A stretch of 64,000 nucleotides of DNA from Ochotona curzoniae (Eukaryota; Chordata; Mammalia; Lagomorpha; Ochotonidae), in NCBI RefSeq assembly GCF_017591425.1, contig NW_024467106.1, positions 27,642,501 to 27,706,500 of the forward strand, written 5' to 3'. The first letter of the stretch is position 1; each line of letters starts with the position of its first letter. Below the pieces are notes generated by a model that was given only the letters and a program-made list of their open reading frames with translations, had not been told where the DNA came from and did not search any database. The position numbers were made by a program, and so were the translations under genes. Shown one piece after another: positions 1-11,922 of this stretch.

Positions 1-1371
1 TCCAAAAACGTCAAATGCAGCATATGTGTATACCCTGGGAATCATCATCAAAACAGATGGGTCAACGCAACTTGCTGTTTGAACATCAGTCTATGCATTG
101 CTAACAGCACAAAACAACAACTTCAAACTCAAGTACAACTTTCTTACTCTATCTTCAGTCTCAGGTAAAGTAGGCCTCACACTTGTTTTCTGTATAACGG
201 GAGGTGAAGTTGAGACCAAAAACCCAATCTGATAACCAACTGCCCTTCCTTTATCACAAAATACAACTTTTCCTGATTACACTCAGCAGGCTAAGCTGAC
301 AGTGCCTAACTATTTACACACACATCAGAAGAGAAACTAATGGAATATATAATCTAGTGGAACTCCTTAATCAACAAGTATCTGTGGGAACAAAATGTTA
401 AAACCCAGAACTAGGCGTTGAGATCTCAAAGGAAGGAGGAAGCATAACCCCCGCCCTACCTCCTGCATACTTACACTTAAGAGTGCAAGCCAGTGGAAAC
501 AGACAATGCACACAGCCAGTGCTACACAGTCCAGGGACACAGAGCCCAAGGAAAATTAAACTAGTACAACAAGTCAGGACTAGAAACTTGCATCTCTTTA
601 CCCCTCCAAAAAGGGAAAAATTCACTGTGTACTGAAAAGGCTGAGCTCTCAGGAGTCAGCAGGACAAAGGGCGACCATGGCAGCACAGCCCTGCAGTACT
701 GAGAGGCAGCTGGCTGCTCAGGAGGCCCTATTCTGGGGCTCAAGGGTGGACACACACAGCGGGCTCCTATGAGCCTGGGGTTGGGGATGGTGAGGAGGGG
801 TGGCTTGGCAATAGCCCACCAGAAAGCCTTGATGAAACACTGGAAAGCAGCTAGATCTGGGAAGACAGACCTAAACCAAAAAAGGCGGGATCCTCACAGA
901 GCATCACCCAAGGAGCGGTGGATTTTAGATATATTTGCAAAAAGAGTTTAAAAAGCTGTGAAATTGCAGAAAGGAAGCAAAACAGCATTCTCACGCAGAC
1001 ATAGTGGAACTAAATGTACTAAGAACAAGGGATCGGTTCCTCTAGAAAAATCTGTATTTGAGAGGATGGAAGCTGGGCACAGAAATATAAAACTGATCCC
1101 CAGACAGTAAGGGACAACGCCAGTCTTAAAAAGGGAAACCAAATCGTCAAAAAAAAAAAAAAAGTGTTTGAGCATCTTCAGACCATACCAAAAGAGGGAC
1201 TAAGCGAGGAATGGCACAGGGCAGGAGTGGAGCAGTCTGGCTTTCACTGCATGGGTGCCCACCCAGACAGCTAACTCCTCCAGGGCTTCAGCAGCAACTT
1301 GTGACACCCAATTAAGCCCACTGTTGCTACCCTGGGTGGAAAGGAGTGAATGAGTTGCAAGTTGTTCAGGT

Positions 1372-1660
1372 TACTAGTGGCATGGGAGGTAGTTATTAGT
1401 GGTATCCGTAGCAGTTACGAGCAGAGTGGGCTGTAGTTACTAGCAATGTGGGCTGTTCACCAGTAATGTGGCATCTAGCTGCCAGCCGTGTGGTTGTGGT
1501 TATTAGCGGTGTGTAGCGGTGTGCGTTGTAGTTAGTAGCAGTATGGGTTATAGTTACTAGGGGTGTGGGCTGTAGTTACTAGCAGTGTTGGTTATAGTTA
1601 CTAGCAGTGTGGCTGTAGTTACAGTTACTGGCAGTGTGAGCAGTGTTGCCAGTGGTGTGG
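1372..1660 (+). repeat. Degenerate minisatellite, about 21-22 bp unit
   Basis: A diverged tandem array with unit close to TAGTTACTAGCAGTGTGGGC: TAGTTACTAGCAATGTGG (1434), TAGTTACTAGGGGTGTGG (1552), TAGTTACTAGCAGTGTTGG (1574), TAGTTACTAGCAGTGTGG (1596). About 12 units, some rearranged. It lies in TGFBR1 intron 1. Confidence 0.9.
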
Positions 1661-1904
1661 TTGTTTGACACACATCCGTCTGCTTCCCACCTGCCCCCAT
1701 AGTTATCTTGCCTAGCTCCCTGAGCCAACGTCAAACCTCCTAGTTTCCTCTCATACAGGCCCGTGGGAAGTGATGCAGGAATGTGCCAAGATGCAGAAAG
1801 AAGCAACCTAACATTCAAATTAAATTGCGAGGCTGGCATCTTGAAGTGAAGGGTCTCAAATGGTTAACTAGGCGACTAAAAAAAAGGGGGGGGGGGCAGA
1901 AAGC

Positions 1905-2045
1905 TCAGTGTATGGACTTTGGAAAAGGACAGCCCTGAGTGCAGGTCCCAAGCTCAGCCATTAGGAACTGGGTTCCTAGCCATTAGGAACCTCTCTAAGC
2001 CTCAGTGTTCCCATCTGTAAATAGGACAAACGTCCCCTGGCCCCA
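1905..2045 (+). repeat. MIR-like remnant
   Basis: CCCAAGCTCAGCCATTAGG, GAACCTCTCTAAGCCTCAG and TTCCCATCTGTAAATAGGAC fit the MIR consensus. A short local duplication of GCCATTAGGAAC lies inside (1957 and 1979). Confidence 0.55.
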
Positions 2046-3274
2046 GGGGTGAGTTAAAAAGAAGAAACAGGAAAAAACCGGCTTTGGTGTCCTATTTCAT
2101 TTGCATCCTGACAGTATCTGTTAGGACTAACGGGAGTTTAAGCACTCATTCTGTTTCAGAAACATTCCGCTGTATTCTCCACCAAGGCTCCTCACTTTAC
2201 TTTCTGTACTTTAGTCCAATAATTAACAAAAATTTTGCACACCCCTCCCTTCACCCGGGCAGGTGACCACCACCTACCTAGTCCAACCTGACTGAGTATC
2301 TTGGAAACAGTCTCACTTGAAAACCCACACCGACGTCTGATTCAAGCTGCTAACTGCCACTTAAGAAAAAAGGCACATCCGGAGCGACGCTCCTTCAAAG
2401 AAATAAAAGCGTTCCCATTCAAACACTCCCAACCCCGCACAGGGAGCAAAGCGTGCAAGTTTCCACTACAAAAACAATCCGTAGCCTTCTGGCGGCTGGA
2501 CCCGCTTCAACACTTGCAGACGCACCGAGGAGAGAAACAATCCGCTCATCTCGTGCCGCCGCCTCCTCCTCCACACAAAGCTTCGCAGCTCACATTTCCA
2601 AGCCACCCCGTCCCGAGAGGCAGCCGCTGGCCGCAGGTCTGCCCGGGGTCGCGGCCGGCGCCAAAGCCCGCGCAGCCCGGCTGACCCGGGGGTCTCCATC
2701 GCGCGGCGACCTCTCGCATCGCTCCCGAAAGCCCTCGAGGCTCACAGCCCGCCCGGAAAGCCTCCCCGGACCCCTGCTCTGCCCCGGGGAACTCGGACGC
2801 CCCAGGCCCCCCGACCCACTCTGGACAGGAGCGCCTGAAGACAAGGCCACTCTGGGTCCTTGACGGGCGCCTGAGGCAGCCCTGCTGGACCAGCTCGGAG
2901 CCAGCCTTCCACCTTCCGCTCCTCGCCCACTCACACTCCAGAGGGCAGCCCCCCGACCTCCGACAGCTCCGCCCGAAGCCGCCGCCGCCTTCCTGCCCCC
3001 CGCCCAACCTCGGGGGCCTGGATCCCGGGCGGCCTCGGGGCTGCTGGCCACGTCCACGCGCGCTCGGACACACACGCCCTCGTCGCACCTCCGCTCCCCG
3101 CCTCAGCTTCGCGCGCCCGGCCACCAGCCCCCCGAAAGCCCAGCCGGGGCCCCGGCGCCGCCACCTGCGCCCCCGGCCCCGCGCCATGTTTGAGAAAGAG
3201 CAGGAGTGAGCCAGAGGCCGGTCCCGGCCCGCGCGCCCCGCGGCCGCCCTCACGCCCGCCGCGCCGGGGCTCAC

Positions 3275-3362
3275 CCGTCGCCCCCGGCAGCAGCGTCGCA
3301 GCCGCCGCCAGCATGAAGAACAGCAGCCGGCGGGGACGCGGAGCAGCGGCCGCCGCCTCCAT
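3275..3362 (-). CDS. TGFBR1: TGFBR1 coding exon 1 (signal peptide)
   Basis: TGFBR1 (ALK5) is the type I receptor serine/threonine kinase that, once activated by the type II receptor, phosphorylates SMAD2/3. This exon encodes only the start and signal peptide: MEAAAAAPRPRRLLFFMLAA is followed by AATLLPGAT and the first base of codon 30. It is 88 nt, phase 1, with donor GACGG/GTGAGC. The start context GGCACCATGG is a strong Kozak site. Compared with the remembered human protein, the Ala run is four (AAAA then Thr) instead of nine. The ligand-binding domain begins in exon 2, outside the window. Identification also rests on synteny with COL15A1. Confidence 0.93.
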
Positions 3363-3610
3363 GGTGCCGCTGCCGCTGCCGCCGCCTGTGGCCCGGCCCG
3401 GCCTGGCCGCCGCCTCGCCTCCACAAGCCTCGCCTCGCCCCACCTCCCCCGCCGCCGCGGCGGCCTCGCTCCGGCCCTTTGTAACTGCTCTGGGACGCGC
3501 GCCCATTGGCTGCCGGGCGCCCCCGGCCCCGCCTCCCCGCCGGCGGCGAGCGACCCAGCGGGACCCAGCCGGGAGCTCCGCCCGCGGGCGCGCCAGGCGG
3601 CCAATCCGGA
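3363..3610 (-). promoter_or_regulatory. TGFBR1: TGFBR1 proximal promoter and 5' UTR
   Basis: Upstream of the ATG on the minus strand. There is no TATA box. An inverted CCAAT box (ATTGG, 3505-3509 on +) and a second CCAAT in the other orientation (3601-3605) sit about 145 and 240 bp upstream of the ATG. GC boxes and G-runs such as GGGGGAGGTGGGGCGAGG (about 3432-3449) are present. The start of transcription is inferred between about 3400 and 3490. Confidence 0.7.
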
Positions 3611-4784
3611 GCGGCAGGCGCCGGCCGACGGCCACGCCCCCAGACGCCCCGGGGGTGGTTCCGCCAGACCCTGGCCTCAGCCAGAGCCGCTTGGGGCTCC
3701 CGAGGCCAGCTGGCGGGCAGCTTCTCCCCGAGCCCCTGTGGGGCGATGGGTGTGTCTTGCTTAAGTGTAGCTTTTGGGGAAAAAAAGGCTGTGTGCACTC
3801 CGGCGCTCTAGGCAAAGAAGATCGGATCTCCAACCCCACCCCGACCCCCCATCACAGCCTTGCACCTGCAGTCCCTAACGCAGGACGTCCACAGACGCAG
3901 TGTCGCTTTGCATGCACTTCAACGTGTACTCCCCAGATGCACGTCTCAGACCCTTCCTCAATGCCCATCACGTGCAACTTTGTCAGTCTCCTGTGTCCTC
4001 CAGCTCTCGGTGGGTCTCGGTGAGCACCCACTACCCAAGTCCTCCTCCCCAAATTCCAGGCCCAGAAAGTTCTGAAATTCCAGCCTTAGATCCCGAATCG
4101 AGACACACCCCCAAATAGCCTCGCTCTAGAAGAGACCCAGAATAGAAATCAAAGCGGCTATCCTCCTTTTCCCTCTTCCTGATCCAGGATGGAAAGGAAG
4201 GGTCCCTCCGAGGAAGGGAATTACCCGTCTTGGCACCCGGTTCTCCCAGGGATAGCGGGGGAGGGGGCACACTCCTCCTTTCTGTGACTGAGCTGTCTGA
4301 GATACTCCTGTGTAATAATTCTGAGGTGTCACTGAAAACCCACATAAACTCGGCTACGTTTTCATTCCGAATTTACTGCGAGACGCTCCACCCACCTTCC
4401 CTCTGGGATGCCAAAATGAGCTCCAGATTTGTAATTCTTCCTGTCAGACGAGTCCCTTCTTCAGACACAAACACAGCCCAGGAGACTGTGTTAGACAGCA
4501 CCGAGAACCGTTTTCCCAAGGACCTTTTAAGGAGAACATGTTTTTTTTTTTTTTCTGTGTGATTGGAAACTGGAATTAAATAAAGCTGGGTAATTAGAAT
4601 CAGAAGCAGCAGCTAGCGTGGGTTTGCATGTTACTTGAGAGCTAGCGGGTGAGCATTTTACCAGCCTGGGGAAGCCAGTGAGCTGTGAAGCCGAGGAGTT
4701 GGGGTAGGAGCTGGGAATCAGACCTGCTCTGTTTTCCTCCTAGCAGAGACCCTTGAGAGAGTAGGTGAAGACTGCTTAGTTGCT

Positions 4785-5060
4785 TGATGGACGGATATTT
4801 GAAAGAGAGACACATACAGACAGCTCTCCCAGACACTGATTCACGCCCAAAAGTTCTGCAACAGCAGGGCCAGGCAGGAGCCAGGAGCTGGGAATGCTAT
4901 CTGAGTCTCCCATGTGAGTGGCAGGCACCCCAAGGGCTTGCCATCATCACTTACTGCCTTGCAGGGGGCAGGTAAGTTAGCAGGAGGTTGGGTAGGAAAC
5001 AGACTTAAATGCAAGCATCTTCCTTTGAGATAGAAGCTTGTCACTGCACCTGATACTCCC
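4785..5060 (-). mobile_element. Degraded CSINE-like sequence
   Basis: GGATATTTGAAAGAGAGACA resembles the tail-side region, and GAGCCAGGAGCTGGGAATGC and GAGTCTCCCATGTGAGTGG the CSINE body in reverse orientation. Strongly diverged. Confidence 0.55.
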
Positions 5061-5083
5061 AAATACTAAGTTTTCTGAGTCTC

Positions 5084-5108
5084 CCCCTCCACACACACAC
5101 ACACACAG
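5084..5108 (+). repeat. Short (CA)n tract
   Basis: TCCACACACACACACACACA: about nine CA units. Confidence 0.9.
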
Positions 5109-5280
5109 CTCAGCTGTCTGGAATGCAAAGTCCACCAGCTGCAAACGGCCCTCTTCCTCAGACTGACCAAGTCCAGAGGGATTGATGCTGGCACTCTCCA
5201 GCCCCCACCTGCTTTCTGGGTTCCAGTTTCTTTATGGAGATTTGCTGGACCTTGTGACACCTGAGGCCTCTACATTGCTC

Positions 5281-5600
5281 TTTTTTTTTTAAGGCAGGTA
5301 TATATAGGTATTTATTTGAAAGGCAGAGTTACAGACATGGGGAGAAGATGGTGACCTCTTCATCTGCTGGTTCACTGCCTCAGTGGCCACAATGGCCAGG
5401 CTAGCCCAGCCAGGAGGTTCTTCCAGATCTCCCATGTGGGTCGAGGGGCCAAACTTTGTGGGACATCTTCTACTATTTTCTCTGGCCCTAAGCAGGAAAC
5501 TGGACTGGAAGTAGAATTGCTGGGACTCAAACTGGTACCTACATGAGATGCTGGCTCTACAGGTGGTGTCTTGGCCCATCGGACCACTGTGCCAACCCCT
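5281..5600 (-). mobile_element. CSINE
   Basis: Reverse-oriented: poly(T) then TATTTATTTGAAAGGCAGAG at the tail side, CATCTGCTGGTTCACTGCC, GGAGGTTCTTCCAGATCTCC and head CCACTGTGCCAACCCC. Confidence 0.9.
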
Positions 5601-6761
5601 AAAATACCTTTTTACCAGTTGCTTCTTAGTGTTTGTCCTAACAGCCCCCAAGTTTTTTTATTGAATGAACAATTTATTCATCTTGGTGTCATTGGCTTTG
5701 GCCATTTGGTTTCTCATCTCTAAAATGTAAGCCATGAAAATACCTACTCCATTTATAAAGATGAAGAATTAAATCCTGTGGCACAGGCCCCTTCAATGAT
5801 GTAATGTGCCTGGAATGTAGTAAATATTTAGCTAATGCCATTTCCTTTGCCCATTCCTTTCCAGTTCCGTGTGATTCTAATCAACATGGCTGTTCGTCCG
5901 CCCCGGCCTTGAAGAGCCTGGGTTACTCAGCATTATTATTTTCCATGACACACCTCCAGTTCTTTCACATTCACTGTGAATTGTGAGTGTTCAATAGGAA
6001 TCTGAGGAACAGGAAGGAGGAACAGGCTATTTTAAAACTCGATCATCCTGATATGAGCAGAAAATTCCCATGAGCCACAGGTTCGTAAATAAACTACATT
6101 ATTATAATAGGACAATAAAGTACAAGTTGGCAATCGTGGTTCCCAGAACTTCACCAGCTCTCCAGATGACCTGGGGGAAGTTTGTTCATGCAAATTCCCA
6201 GGTTTCAGTCCTGGACAGTCTGCTTTGGCTCATCTAGACGAGACCCAGGAATCTACTCCTGTAAGTCTGCTCCAAGCAGCTCCAGGCAGGTCCAGACCCA
6301 CTTAGAAAGACACTGATGTACTTAAAAGGCAGTAAATAAAAATGAATGAGCCTATTGGCTTTTTAAGAAAGAATGATCCTTGGGAAGCAGCTTTCGGCTT
6401 TGGAGGCTGACGCATTCTGGTAGGAATTCTGGCTCTCTGACTCTCTTGATGTGAGTCCGAGAATGCTGCCTAATGTCCCAGAGAGGCAGCATCCCCTAGT
6501 GTAAGTGGAATAATGACACACACTCTCGTATTTGTTATGAGGTCTGAGAGATATTGTGTGCATGTAAGGAGACTGTCATAAATATTCACTCCCCTTGCAT
6601 TCCCTGCAGGCTCGCTAAAGGTTTTCAGATGGTTTATTCCAAGCTTTTGATTCAAAGGGGAAGAAAATTCAGGATCAGTCCCCTAGCAAATCAGACGTAG
6701 AGCCAGAACTAGCCAATCCCCCACAGGGCCTTATCCCTTGCATATTGCTATCTCTCTTAAA

Positions 6762-7131
6762 TGTTTTTTCTTTTATTCATTTGAAAGGCAGAATTACGGG
6801 GCCAGAGGGGAGAGACAGAGACAGACCCAGATTAGCCAAACAACCTGCAACAACCAGGCCAAAGCCACGATTCAGGAGCTCCATCCAGATCTCTAGGGGC
6901 CAGGAACTCCATCCCATTGGGCCATTTTCCAGTGCTTCTCCAGGCATACTGGTAGGGAGCTAGATTTGAAAGTGGAGTGTTAGGATGGAAACTGGTGCTT
7001 ACGTGGCATATTGGCCTTACAGCATTAATAGGAAACTTGGATTGAAGGTAGAGCAGCTAAAACTTGAACCAGTGCTCATACAAGATGCCAGCAGACAGCA
7101 ACTTGACCCTCTGTGCCACAACACCAACCAC
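6762..7131 (-). mobile_element. CSINE with an internal partial repeat
   Basis: Reverse-oriented: TTTTATTCATTTGAAAGGCA tail side, head CTGTGCCACAACACCAACC. The region from GGGAGCTAGATTTGAAAGT (6956) to TGCTTACGTGGCATATTGG recurs, diverged, as GGAAACTTGGATTGAAGGT (7031) onwards, so the element has an internal duplication of about 75 bp. Confidence 0.8.
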
Positions 7132-7258
7132 TACATTTTCTAATTGTTGTTTCCATAAGGTTTTAATTTAAATTATCATAGTTTTCATTTATAAAAGTTC
7201 TATTTGATTCTTTTCCAAATCTGCATGGTGTTCCTTTATAGTTCCTAGTTTTCTTTCT

Positions 7259-7588
7259 CAGATTTATTTTATTTTTATTGGAAAGGCAGATCAGATTTTA
7301 CAGAGAAAAGGAGAGACAAAGATCTTCCATCTAGTGGTTCACACCCCAAATGGCCTCAATGGCTGGAGTTGAGCCTAACCAAAGCCAGGGGCCAGGAACT
7401 TCTTCCAGGTCTCCCATGGGGATGCAGGGTCCCAACGTTTTGGGCCATCCTCTGCTGTTTTCTCGGGCTATAAGCAGGGAGCTGGATGGGAAGTAGATTG
7501 TCTAGGACAGGAACCAGCATCCATATGGATCCCAGTGCTTACAAAGTGAGGATTAGCTAATCCCTTGAGCCCTTACACCAGGCCCTCC
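7259..7588 (-). mobile_element. CSINE
   Basis: Reverse-oriented copy from GATTTATTTTATTTTTATTGG to CCTTACACCAGGCCCTCC. Body words GGGGCCAGGAACTTCTTCC and GGGAGCTGGATGGGAAGTAG. Confidence 0.9.
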
Positions 7589-8290
7589 GGCTTTCAACAT
7601 CAATTTTTCAGTGTGCTCTTTAAAAATCAGTTATTTTATAGTTGTGTGTGTGTATTCATTCTGGTATGTGAATTCTTGCAGGTCTATTTCTTGTGTCTTT
7701 ATTTTCACTCACAGTATCTCCCTAATCTGTATAGTTACCTATTACTGGAAACTGCTTATTTCCCTTAAATTTTTATTTGAGGAAATTTCTAGCAGTATGA
7801 GATAAATATATGTCCTAATATGGGACAGTTGCATTTATTTATGCCATCCAAACTGCTACCAATCTTTGATTACCTAAAATTACATTGAATTGAATTTTTT
7901 TAGTTTGTTGTTTGGAACACACAGGTGTTATGAATCTGGCCTTGAAACTACATGACAGGCAGATAGTCCACCGGTGGTTCCAAATTCTCAGTGATGACAT
8001 TATTTTCTTGTTTTTGCTTGATACCTCGGTGCTCAGAACCTCCTAGCAGTTGATGGGGTTAGTGGTTATTTCTGGTTGACCTTTTTAACTGTGGCTGTGG
8101 ACATGTAGGGATTCATTTCTACGTCCAGAGGCCTATCATGGCCTCTCATCTTCTCCTACTGCCAGTGTCCTGGGAGACGAGACAATAGAAGTTCATCTGG
8201 TTCCTGGAATGTCCACAGAGCCACAGCCAGTTTCTGTATGGCACTTACCTTGCCCAGTCCCTTCAGCCACTGAGTGTTTTGACCTCAGAA

Positions 8291-11200
8291 TCTCTCACTT
8301 TCTTGCCAGCTCATGAATGCATCTAGAAAGATCAATTTCATTTGTGTATTTAGGTTTTCATTTATGATGGGACGAACAACCAATTACCCAGAAGAAAACT
8401 ACAACACCACCACCTTTATTAGAGATGAACTTGAAAATCACTGTGAAGTTTACTATCATGACAGAATACAACTGTTATCGGCACGGAAGAAGATTGTAGC
8501 ACAGCCATTTTGCCAACACACTGCAAGAGAAACTCAGCTTCTGGCATTGTTTCTGCTGCTTCTCCAGCATTAAAAACATGCTCACAAGCTGTCCATTCCA
8601 CTCCCATCTTTCAAGCTGGTTTCCCCAAATGCTTGGGTTACTTTAGGAAAATGTTTTGTTTTATTTTGTGTTGTGTTTTGCATTGTTTTGCTTCCACTTA
8701 GACTTTTGTTATGAATGTCTAATTTCAAACACACTGTGGATACAAAACTTGACCTGTGGCTAAGTATGTTTTTAATTTTGAGGGATTTATTTCTTTTTCA
8801 ATTTATGATTACTTTTATAAACATCTCATAGGGAGCATATAAGGGAATTCTGTTTTTCTCATATGGATTTGACTGTATGTATGGGGTATAATTCATTTGG
8901 ATGTGAATACATGGGTATATGTATATTTAGTTTGTGTGTGGTTGTATGGATGTGCATATATTTTATGTTGGTATTTAATCCTCATCTATTTTTTCCTCTC
9001 ACCTCATTTTAAAACTTTGGTCTTTATTGATTTTCACTTCATTTGCTTCTACCCCCTGAATGCATTTTTCATTTTAGAGAAGTAAAAAAGCTGAATTTTG
9101 TGTTGTATTATCACATCTGAGGGGACTTCAGAAAGCTTGTGAAAAGATGGAATTCAGAGTTGAGTTTACTGGGGTGCAGAAAAAATATGAAATGTATGCA
9201 CGCTGCTTTTGTCATTATCCATGAGTCCTATTCTAATGCCTTCAGCACCTATGGTAGTAAAGACTATAGCTTCTTAGCACAAAAACCTGACAGTGACTTT
9301 CAAGTTTATGTACATGTGTACCAGGGGTCAGGGGGAGACAATGGGATTCCAGAGGACACAGGTGCATCCAGCAAGTCTGCATCAGGAGATGGCTTGAATG
9401 GCTTCCCGCCTCCCACAGCACAGCCTCCCCCAATTGAAGTCTGGATCCTTGTCATGTGACAAAGGGCAAAGGATGCTATTGTCCTGGCCACAGGAGCCTC
9501 TCAAAATGCCCCAGTAGCAAAGGAGGCCAGCTGCATCTTAATGTTCTTTTGCAGGGGAAGACAAGATCCCAGAGTGTGGCCATCTCCCTGGAGAACCTAG
9601 CAAGGAGGAGGAAGAGCTTCAGCAGGCCTGAAGTGTTAGCAGGTGTGCCCCTTGGTGTTCCCAGTTCCATAAGAACTTCCTTCTTCCGATGGCGACAGCA
9701 AAGGTGGCCTAAGCCAGCCTGCAGGTTCCCCGGGTCTGGAAGCTCCTGGGCACTGTGCATTTCAGCACTCCCTTGGATAGAATGCACAGCTGCACCAGCA
9801 CCCTCAGAACAGGAGCTCAGGTGGGATTCCATTCTGTGAGAGCAGGCCACTGTTGCTGACCTCTCAGTAGGAGGCCTAACTTCCAGCCTGCTCTCTGGGA
9901 CCCTTCTCTGAGCCTGATTCTCTCCTTGTGGAAGATTTAAGAGGCAGGGAGGCTTGGTAAGAAAGAGAGCTGAACGCTGTATCCTAAGCCCAGATTCCAT
10001 AGTTCAATCACCAGGGAAGAAGAGCTTTGCTTCCAAAAGCCTTGGACTGGTTGGGATTCTAGAGACAAGCACCTACCTCCAAAGAACTTGAAGGAGGAAA
10101 AAATTAGCTGTCCTTGCCTAGGAGGACAAGGGCAGATTATGTCACTAGCTCTCTCATGCTCCTTCCATCTCTCTTTTCAGCCTCTTCTCCAACTTCCTGC
10201 ATGTCTTTATGGGATGGGGAGGGTTAAGGGGACAAGAATAACTGGGAGTCAGGTTCATCCCAGTTAGGGAAACCAGAGCAAGACACCTTCGCATCTAGAC
10301 TTTCTTAAACTTCAAAAACTTCAGGGGGCAGATGCTGCTTGGCCCAGCTGAATGCCATCCCATGAAGCTAGGGTTCTCAGAAGAGAGGCAAGCAGCCTTC
10401 TGAGGAGGACTGGGTACTATCCTGGACAAGGGTGATGTTTGGCATCCCTTGCTGCTGAAGTGCTTGAAGCCCTCCCCATCACTGTGATGACAACAGCAAC
10501 TAAACACAACTGACCCCTGCCTTACATTTCCAATGCTGGGGAGCATGGGGGTGTGGCACAGCGTAATGCTGAGATGCACTGCCTGTGAGAATCACTGTTG
10601 CCTGTGTCTTGGGCACTGAGGTTAACCAAGTCCCTGTCATTTTTCCTTACATGTGGTGGAGACAGGACAGATGGGGCACTGTCTTTGGCAACCCTGTGCA
10701 GCCATATGGCATAGGTGGTAAAGGAGAGATCATTTCCTGCAGCAACTATCACCAAGTTACTATTATGGGGCGGGGGATGATATATAATAGACAAAGAGCA
10801 ACACCTGCTGCTTCTCACTATCCCTGAGAGGGAAAGTGAGTGCTTCCCAAGGCAACAATTTCTATTCTCCTCCCACCATCTCCACTCTCTGACCATGCCA
10901 CACTGCATCCTAAATCCTAGGACTCCAACTCAAAACCAGTTGTCCTTACTGAGGTACTGATGGCCCTCCTGGTCTCTTGTGTTGGACACACCCTCCCATG
11001 ATCCCTTGACTATAATCCCCAGGGAGGTCAAGGCTGTTCTATCCATACTGCTTGGCTCTAGGGGTAAGCTCAGAAACTTGTTGGACCATGCAAGATCAAA
11101 ACAGGGGCCTGGGGATTCTTCACAACCAGGTAACGTGGTGTTTTCCAGGAAAGGACCAAGAGGCCCTTAGTCCCAACTGTCTCTGGCTTCTAAGAAAAAG

Positions 11201-11920
11201 GGAGGGCACAGTGACTTCTAGAAGAGACCTGGGGTCTTCAAAGCACCACAGCCGAGCTAAGATTAACTAGCAAAGCATGTGACTGCTGGGACCCAGACAC
11301 TGGGGAGTGTCTCAAAAGCAGAGGCCAGAACACACTGTTGGGGGAAATTTCAGAGCGCATCAGATGAGACCTACTGAAGGAGGTGGGGGTGAGGCCGGTG
11401 TCTTCAGCTCTGCCCCCAAGGCACCACCCTCATACCCTCCCCCACTCTACCCCATCCCCAGAATATAGTTCTTTATTTTTTCCTCAGACCCCCAACCTCT
11501 TCCTCATTTCCACTTAGATAGTTGAGACAGTTAGGTGCTTTCTGAAGGAATTTAACTGTCAAACTAAGGGAAGTGAAACAAGAAAATGTCAGAAGCTCCC
11601 CAAGCTTACAGAATGTGCATCTGAGCTTTGGGAAGGCAAAGATTCCACTAATAAAGGATTTCATGTCATTCCAAGGTGGATTCCTGCTGATGCCAACAAA
11701 AATCCAGTGTAAGGCTGAGCTCCCAGGAACCTTTTATCCAACTCCCAAAAGCAGGGTTGAGGAGGACAGGTGCCTCTCAAGAAGGACAGGGCAAAAGTAC
11801 GAGATTTTTCCCCCTGTCCTTACTTCTTTTCTTTCTCAAACATTTCTAGACCACCTCTTCTTGCCTGGTTGCTTTTTGTCTTAGGAGCTCACAGTTCAGT
11901 GCAGGATGATGGCCATGTAC
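8291..11920. other. Intergenic, no supported gene
   Basis: Holds an L1-tail-like fragment (9118-9235). Overlapping open frames at 9456-9839 (+) and 9476-10000 (-) and an 86-codon frame at 8313-8573 (+) have no recognised domain. Confidence 0.6.
9118..9235 (+). mobile_element. Lagomorph L1 3'-tail-like fragment
   Basis: GAGGGGACTTCAGAAAGCTT, GATGGAATTCAGAGTTGAG and GGGGTGCAGAAAAAATATGA match in order the text at 59945-60070. Tentative family call. Confidence 0.4.
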
Positions 11921-11922
11921 AC

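Larger units (their letters stand above)
1..3274 (-). other. TGFBR1: TGFBR1 intron 1, 5' part
   Basis: From the donor GTGAGC at 3274 to the window edge. The first about 0.8 kb belongs to the CpG island; the rest holds a degenerate minisatellite, a MIR-like remnant and otherwise unassigned sequence. No exon 2 (cysteine-rich extracellular domain) was found. Confidence 0.85.
2500..3720. promoter_or_regulatory. TGFBR1: CpG island over TGFBR1 promoter and exon 1
   Basis: About 1.2 kb with very high G+C and abundant CpG, against AT-rich, CpG-poor flanks. It covers the presumed promoter (about 3370-3720), exon 1 and the first 0.8 kb of intron 1. Long open frames on both strands here come from the composition, not from coding. 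Typical of a TATA-less housekeeping-like promoter. Confidence 0.93.
3721..8290. other. Intergenic, TGFBR1 upstream region
   Basis: Between TGFBR1 and the COL15A1 3' end. It contains the CSINEs listed below and a poly(T) run at about 4541-4554; 3721-4640 and 5610-6755 show no feature I can name. Confidence 0.75.

Noticed and set aside
1..2500. Possible TGFBR1 exon 2.
   Set aside because: No cysteine-rich extracellular receptor sequence on the minus strand; intron 1 continues beyond the window.
2546..3839. Very long open frames on both strands (up to 352 codons) in the CpG island.
   Set aside because: They result from G+C-rich sequence poor in stop codons. Only the 88-nt TGFBR1 exon 1 has a known protein match and a splice donor.
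8313..8573. 86-codon plus-strand frame.
   Set aside because: No recognisable domain, splice context or neighbours; length is within chance for this much intergenic DNA.
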